From contig CAZULC010000007.1 in assembly GCA_964621165.1 (NCBI GenBank), forward strand, positions 22,552-86,551: 64,000 nucleotides of DNA, written 5' to 3'. The notes beneath the pieces are model-generated. The model was not told the DNA's origin. It did no database searches and worked only from the letters and a program-made list of their open reading frames with translations. A program made the translations under genes and the position numbers. Positions 60,922 through 64,000 of the stretch are shown piece by piece; the first letter of the stretch is position 1; each line of letters starts with the position of its first letter. The stretch comes from UMGS1696 sp964621165 (GTDB lineage: Bacteria; Bacillota; Clostridia; Oscillospirales; CAG-272).

Positions 60922-63900
60922 ATGGCAAGAAAAATGGTTTCCATGGATGGCAACACAGCTGCTGCACACGCTTCCTACGCGTTTACCGAAGTTGCAGCCA
61001 TCTACCCGATCACTCCTTCTTCCGTTATGGCTGACGTAACAGACACATGGTCCGCCGGCGGATTGAAGAATATCATGGGAGACACAGTAAAGGTTATCGA
61101 AATGCAGTCCGAGGCAGGAGCTGCCGGTGCGGTTCACGGTTCTCTGGCTGCCGGAGCACTCACCACTACATACACGGCTTCTCAGGGTCTTCTCCTGATG
61201 ATTCCGAATATGTACAAGATTGCGGGTGAACTCCTTCCCTGCGTTATCCACGTATCCGCAAGATGCGTAGCTTCCCACGCGCTCAACATTTTCGGAGATC
61301 ACTCCGACGTTTACGCATGCCGTCAGACAGGCTTCGCTATGATGGCTGAATCCAACCCCCAGGAGGTTATGGATCTGGCCGCAGTAGCACACCTCTCCAC
61401 AATCAAAGGACGCGTTCCCGTGCTGAACTTCTTCGACGGCTTCAGAACATCCCACGAAATCCAGAAGATTGAAGTCTGGGACTACGATGACCTGAAGTCC
61501 ATGGTTGACAAGGACGCTATTGCCGCATTCCGCGCACGTTCCCTCAACCCCGACCATCCTGTACTCCGCGGCTCCGCTGAAAACGGCGACATCTTCTTCC
61601 AGCACAGAGAAGCATGCAACAAGTACTACGAAGCATTCCCGGCTATCGTTGAGGACTACATGAACAAGGTCAACGAAAAGATCGGCACCGATTACAAGCT
61701 CTTCAACTACTACGGCGCACCGGACGCTGAAAGGGTTATCGTTGCTATGGGCTCCGTTTGTGACGTTGCTGAGGAAGTTATCGACTACATGCTCGCACAG
61801 GGCGAAAAGGTTGGTCTCGTAAAGGTACGTCTTTACAGACCTTTCGTAGCGGCTAAGCTGGCTGAGGCTATCCCTGCAACCTGCAAGAAGATTGCGGTTC
61901 TCGACAGAACAAAGGAACCCGGCGCTCTCGGCGAACCTCTCTACCTCGACGTTGTTACATCCCTCGCTACAACGGGCAGAGGCGACATCAAGGTTGTGGG
62001 CGGACGTTATGGTCTCGGCTCCAAGGATACTCCTCCGCAGTCCATCTTCGCTGTATATGAAAACCTCGCGCAGGCTGAACCCAAGAACAGCTTCACAATC
62101 GGTATTGTGGACGACGTTACAGGTCACTCCCTCGAGGAAAAGCCCGCTCCCGACACTGCGGCAGAAGGCACAATCGCGTGCAAGTTCTGGGGTCTCGGCG
62201 GCGACGGCACAGTTGGTGCAAACAAGAACTCCATAAAGATCATCGGCGACCACACCGACAAGTACATCCAGGCTTATTTCCAGTATGACTCGAAGAAGAC
62301 CGGTGGTATCACCATCTCCCACCTCAGATTCGGCGACAAGCCCATCAAGAGTCCCTACTACATCAACAAGGCCAACTTTGTAGCATGCCACAACTCCGCT
62401 TATCTGACCAAGTATGACATGGTTGAAGATATTAAACCCGGCGGAACATTCCTTCTCGACTGCGCATGGGACGCCGCTGAGCTTGAAGAACACATTCCCG
62501 CAAAGGTTAAGTCCTATATCGCAAACAACAACATCAGCTTCTACACAATCAACGCCACCAGCATTGCTTCCAAGAAGATCGGCAACGCTAAGGTTAAGAA
62601 TACCGTTCTTCAGTCCGCGTTCTTCGCACTCGCAAACATCCTTCCCAAGGACGAAACTATCGAATACATGAAGAAGATGGCTTACAAATCCTACATCAAG
62701 AAGGGTCAGGCAATGGTTGACCTCAACTACGCCGCAATCGAAGCAGGTGCTGACGCGTTCACAAAGGTTGACGTTCCCGAAGCATGGAAGACAGTAGCTC
62801 CCGAAGCTCCAAAGGCGCCTTACGAAGCAAAGAGAGAAGACCTCGTGAAGTTCGTCAACAGCGTAGTTGAACCCGTTGGCGCAATGCGCGGTGACAAGCT
62901 CCCCGTATCCGCATTCGAGGACTACGTTGACGGTACATTCCCGCAGGGCGCAGCAGCATCCGAAAAGCGCGGTGTTGCGGTTTACGTTCCCGAATGGATT
63001 CCCGAAAACTGCATCCAGTGCAACAGCTGCTCCTTCGTATGCCCGCACGCCGCAATCCGTCCCTTCGCTATGACCGAGGACGAGGCTGCCGCTGCTCCGG
63101 CTGACACAAAGTTCGCGGCTAAACCCGTTATCAAGACAAACTACAAGTTCACAATCGCCGTATCTCCTCTGGACTGCATGGGATGCACACTCTGCGTCAA
63201 GGCCTGCCCTGTAACCGCTAAGGCTGCAAAGGACGGCACAGACAAGGTTGCGCTCAGAATGGTTCTCCAGGAGACACAGCACGCTCAGCAGGCTCCCTTC
63301 GATTACGCTGTTGCAAACGTATCCGAAAAGTCCGAGCTTATCAACACCACCGTCAAGGGAAGCCAGTTCAAGCAGCCCCTGCTCGAGTTCTCAGGCTCCT
63401 GCGCCGGATGTGCCGAAACATCATACGCACGTCTTATCACACAGCTCTTCGGTGAGAGAATGTACATCTCCAACGCTACGGGATGTTCCTCCATCTGGGG
63501 CGGATCCGCACCGGCTACACCCTACACCGTAAACAACAAGACAGGTCATGGTCCCGCATGGGCTAACTCCCTGTTCGAGGACAACGCTGAGCACGGTCTC
63601 GGTATCTACCTCGGTCAGAAGACCATCAGAAACCGTCTTATCGGCAAGGTTGAGGAAATCGAGAGCTGCGACAAGGCTTCCGACGAGCTGAAGGCAGCCG
63701 CTAAGACCTTCCTCGACACAAAGGACGACGGCAAGGCTAACACTCCCGCAGCTGAAGCACTCATCGCAGAGCTTGAAAAAGCCGCAGCAGCTGGATGCGA
63801 AACAGCAGCCGAAATTCTCGCTGATAAGGACTACCTCGCTAAGAAGTCTATCTGGATCTTCGGCGGTGACGGCTGGGCTTACGACATCGGATTCGGCGGT

Positions 63901-64000
63901 CTCGACCACGTTATCGCATCCGGCGAGGACGTAAACATCATGGTATTCGATACCGAGGTTTACTCAAACACAGGCGGACAGGCTTCCAAGGCTTCCAATA
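60922..64000 (+). CDS. nifJ: pyruvate:ferredoxin oxidoreductase, 3' end missing
   Basis: Splits pyruvate with CoA to acetyl-CoA, CO2 and reduced ferredoxin, the central fermentation step. The 1026 codons present cover ~87% of the usual ~1170. Pyruvate-binding domain: MVSMDGNTAAAHASYAF and YPITPSS. The 2[4Fe-4S] insert has CIQCNSCSFVCP and CMGCTLCVKACP. The proximal cluster region has SCAGCAETSY and TGCSSIWGG. TPP/metal site: GGDGWAYDIGFGG. GGAGG lies 10 bases before ATG. Codon choice is strongly biased, as in highly expressed genes. The ferredoxin at 14.4 kb is a likely acceptor and AckA works downstream. Confidence 0.97.
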   Translation, partial: MARKMVSMDGNTAAAHASYAFTEVAAIYPITPSSVMADVTDTWSAGGLKNIMGDTVKVIEMQSEAGAAGAVHGSLAAGALTTTYTASQGLLLMIPNMYKIAGELLPCVIHVSARCVASHALNIFGDHSDVYACRQTGFAMMAESNPQEVMDLAAVAHLSTIKGRVPVLNFFDGFRTSHEIQKIEVWDYDDLKSMVDKDAIAAFRARSLNPDHPVLRGSAENGDIFFQHREACNKYYEAFPAIVEDYMNKVNEKIGTDYKLFNYYGAPDAERVIVAMGSVCDVAEEVIDYMLAQGEKVGLVKVRLYRPFVAAKLAEAIPATCKKIAVLDRTKEPGALGEPLYLDVVTSLATTGRGDIKVVGGRYGLGSKDTPPQSIFAVYENLAQAEPKNSFTIGIVDDVTGHSLEEKPAPDTAAEGTIACKFWGLGGDGTVGANKNSIKIIGDHTDKYIQAYFQYDSKKTGGITISHLRFGDKPIKSPYYINKANFVACHNSAYLTKYDMVEDIKPGGTFLLDCAWDAAELEEHIPAKVKSYIANNNISFYTINATSIASKKIGNAKVKNTVLQSAFFALANILPKDETIEYMKKMAYKSYIKKGQAMVDLNYAAIEAGADAFTKVDVPEAWKTVAPEAPKAPYEAKREDLVKFVNSVVEPVGAMRGDKLPVSAFEDYVDGTFPQGAAASEKRGVAVYVPEWIPENCIQCNSCSFVCPHAAIRPFAMTEDEAAAAPADTKFAAKPVIKTNYKFTIAVSPLDCMGCTLCVKACPVTAKAAKDGTDKVALRMVLQETQHAQQAPFDYAVANVSEKSELINTTVKGSQFKQPLLEFSGSCAGCAETSYARLITQLFGERMYISNATGCSSIWGGSAPATPYTVNNKTGHGPAWANSLFEDNAEHGLGIYLGQKTIRNRLIGKVEEIESCDKASDELKAAAKTFLDTKDDGKANTPAAEALIAELEKAAAAGCETAAEILADKDYLAKKSIWIFGGDGWAYDIGFGGLDHVIASGEDVNIMVFDTEVYSNTGGQASKASN

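Noticed and set aside
60901..63282. A 793-codon open frame on the minus strand across nifJ
   Set aside because: It is antisense to a clear NifJ sequence with all cofactor motifs. Strong codon bias in nifJ removes stops from the opposite strand; the product has no known domain.

Overview
The window comes from a spore-forming, Gram-positive anaerobe, most likely a Clostridia-class gut or rumen commensal. Evidence for sporulation is a dpaA-dpaB pair (dipicolinate synthesis), a spoVAD-spoVAE pair (dipicolinate uptake into the forespore), a PdaA-like cortex deacetylase and a DUF1540 protein. Evidence for a monoderm envelope is SLH domains, lipoproteins and cell-wall hydrolases. Evidence for fermentation is ackA and pyruvate:ferredoxin oxidoreductase. 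Promoters are plain TTGACA/TATAAT types and ribosome sites are strong GGAGG types. TGA is a normal stop codon. I see no rRNA, tRNA, CRISPR array, prophage or insertion sequence.

Layout. (1) 0-5 kb: the 3' part of obgE, a membrane-anchored unknown, an XRE regulator, ackA, and divergently tmcAL, which uses acetate to modify tRNA-Met. (2) 5-16.7 kb, minus strand: the conserved Firmicutes block holB-ricT-(ferredoxin)-trmN6-rsmI ... metG-tatD plus a TatD-associated radical SAM gene. A sugar module (TIM-barrel isomerase, sulfatase, nagA) sits between rsmI and metG. (3) 16.8-23.7 kb: a YpeB-like membrane protein, a DUF4965/glutaminase-like protein, dpaAB, a CapA-fold protein that has lost its metal ligands, a GNAT enzyme and DUF1540. 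(4) 24-32.5 kb: Na/Pi transporter, hydroxypyruvate-isomerase-like enzyme, a secreted transglutaminase-SLH protein, an MBL-lamin-tail lipoprotein, a MATE pump and a CmpB-type membrane protein. (5) 32.6-40 kb: a large GH38 alpha-mannosidase with C-terminal discoidin domain, an FAD dehydrogenase, a repeat-rich spacer and a double flavodoxin-fold protein. (6) 40-49.6 kb: spoVAD-AE, an HPr-like protein without the catalytic histidine, a frameshifted SH3-NlpC/P60 lipoprotein, two polysaccharide deacetylases, a D,D-carboxypeptidase, asnA, and a BlaI repressor beside a broken M56 sensor protease. (7) 49.8-55.6 kb: a surface-glycopolymer cluster (O-antigen-ligase-like protein, DUF4330, WecA-like transferase, membrane-anchored unknown, second DUF4330) ending in a decayed gene. 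(8) 55.7-64 kb: FkbM methyltransferase, amidohydrolase, HIT protein, GNAT, aspartate kinase and the first 1026 codons of nifJ.

The genes fit a glycan-fermenting sporeformer: sulfatase, nagA and GH38 mannosidase suggest host-type sulfated or mannose-rich glycans as food, and pyruvate passes through NifJ and AckA to acetate. The best leads are a dispersed intergenic element with copies near 36.5, 38.3-38.5 and 57.7 kb; a possible attenuator in the nifJ leader; the DUF4330/WecA/ligase cluster; the ligand-less CapA protein; and a run of envelope genes with precise disabling lesions between 42 and 55.6 kb. No strictly new system can be proven from sequence reading alone.
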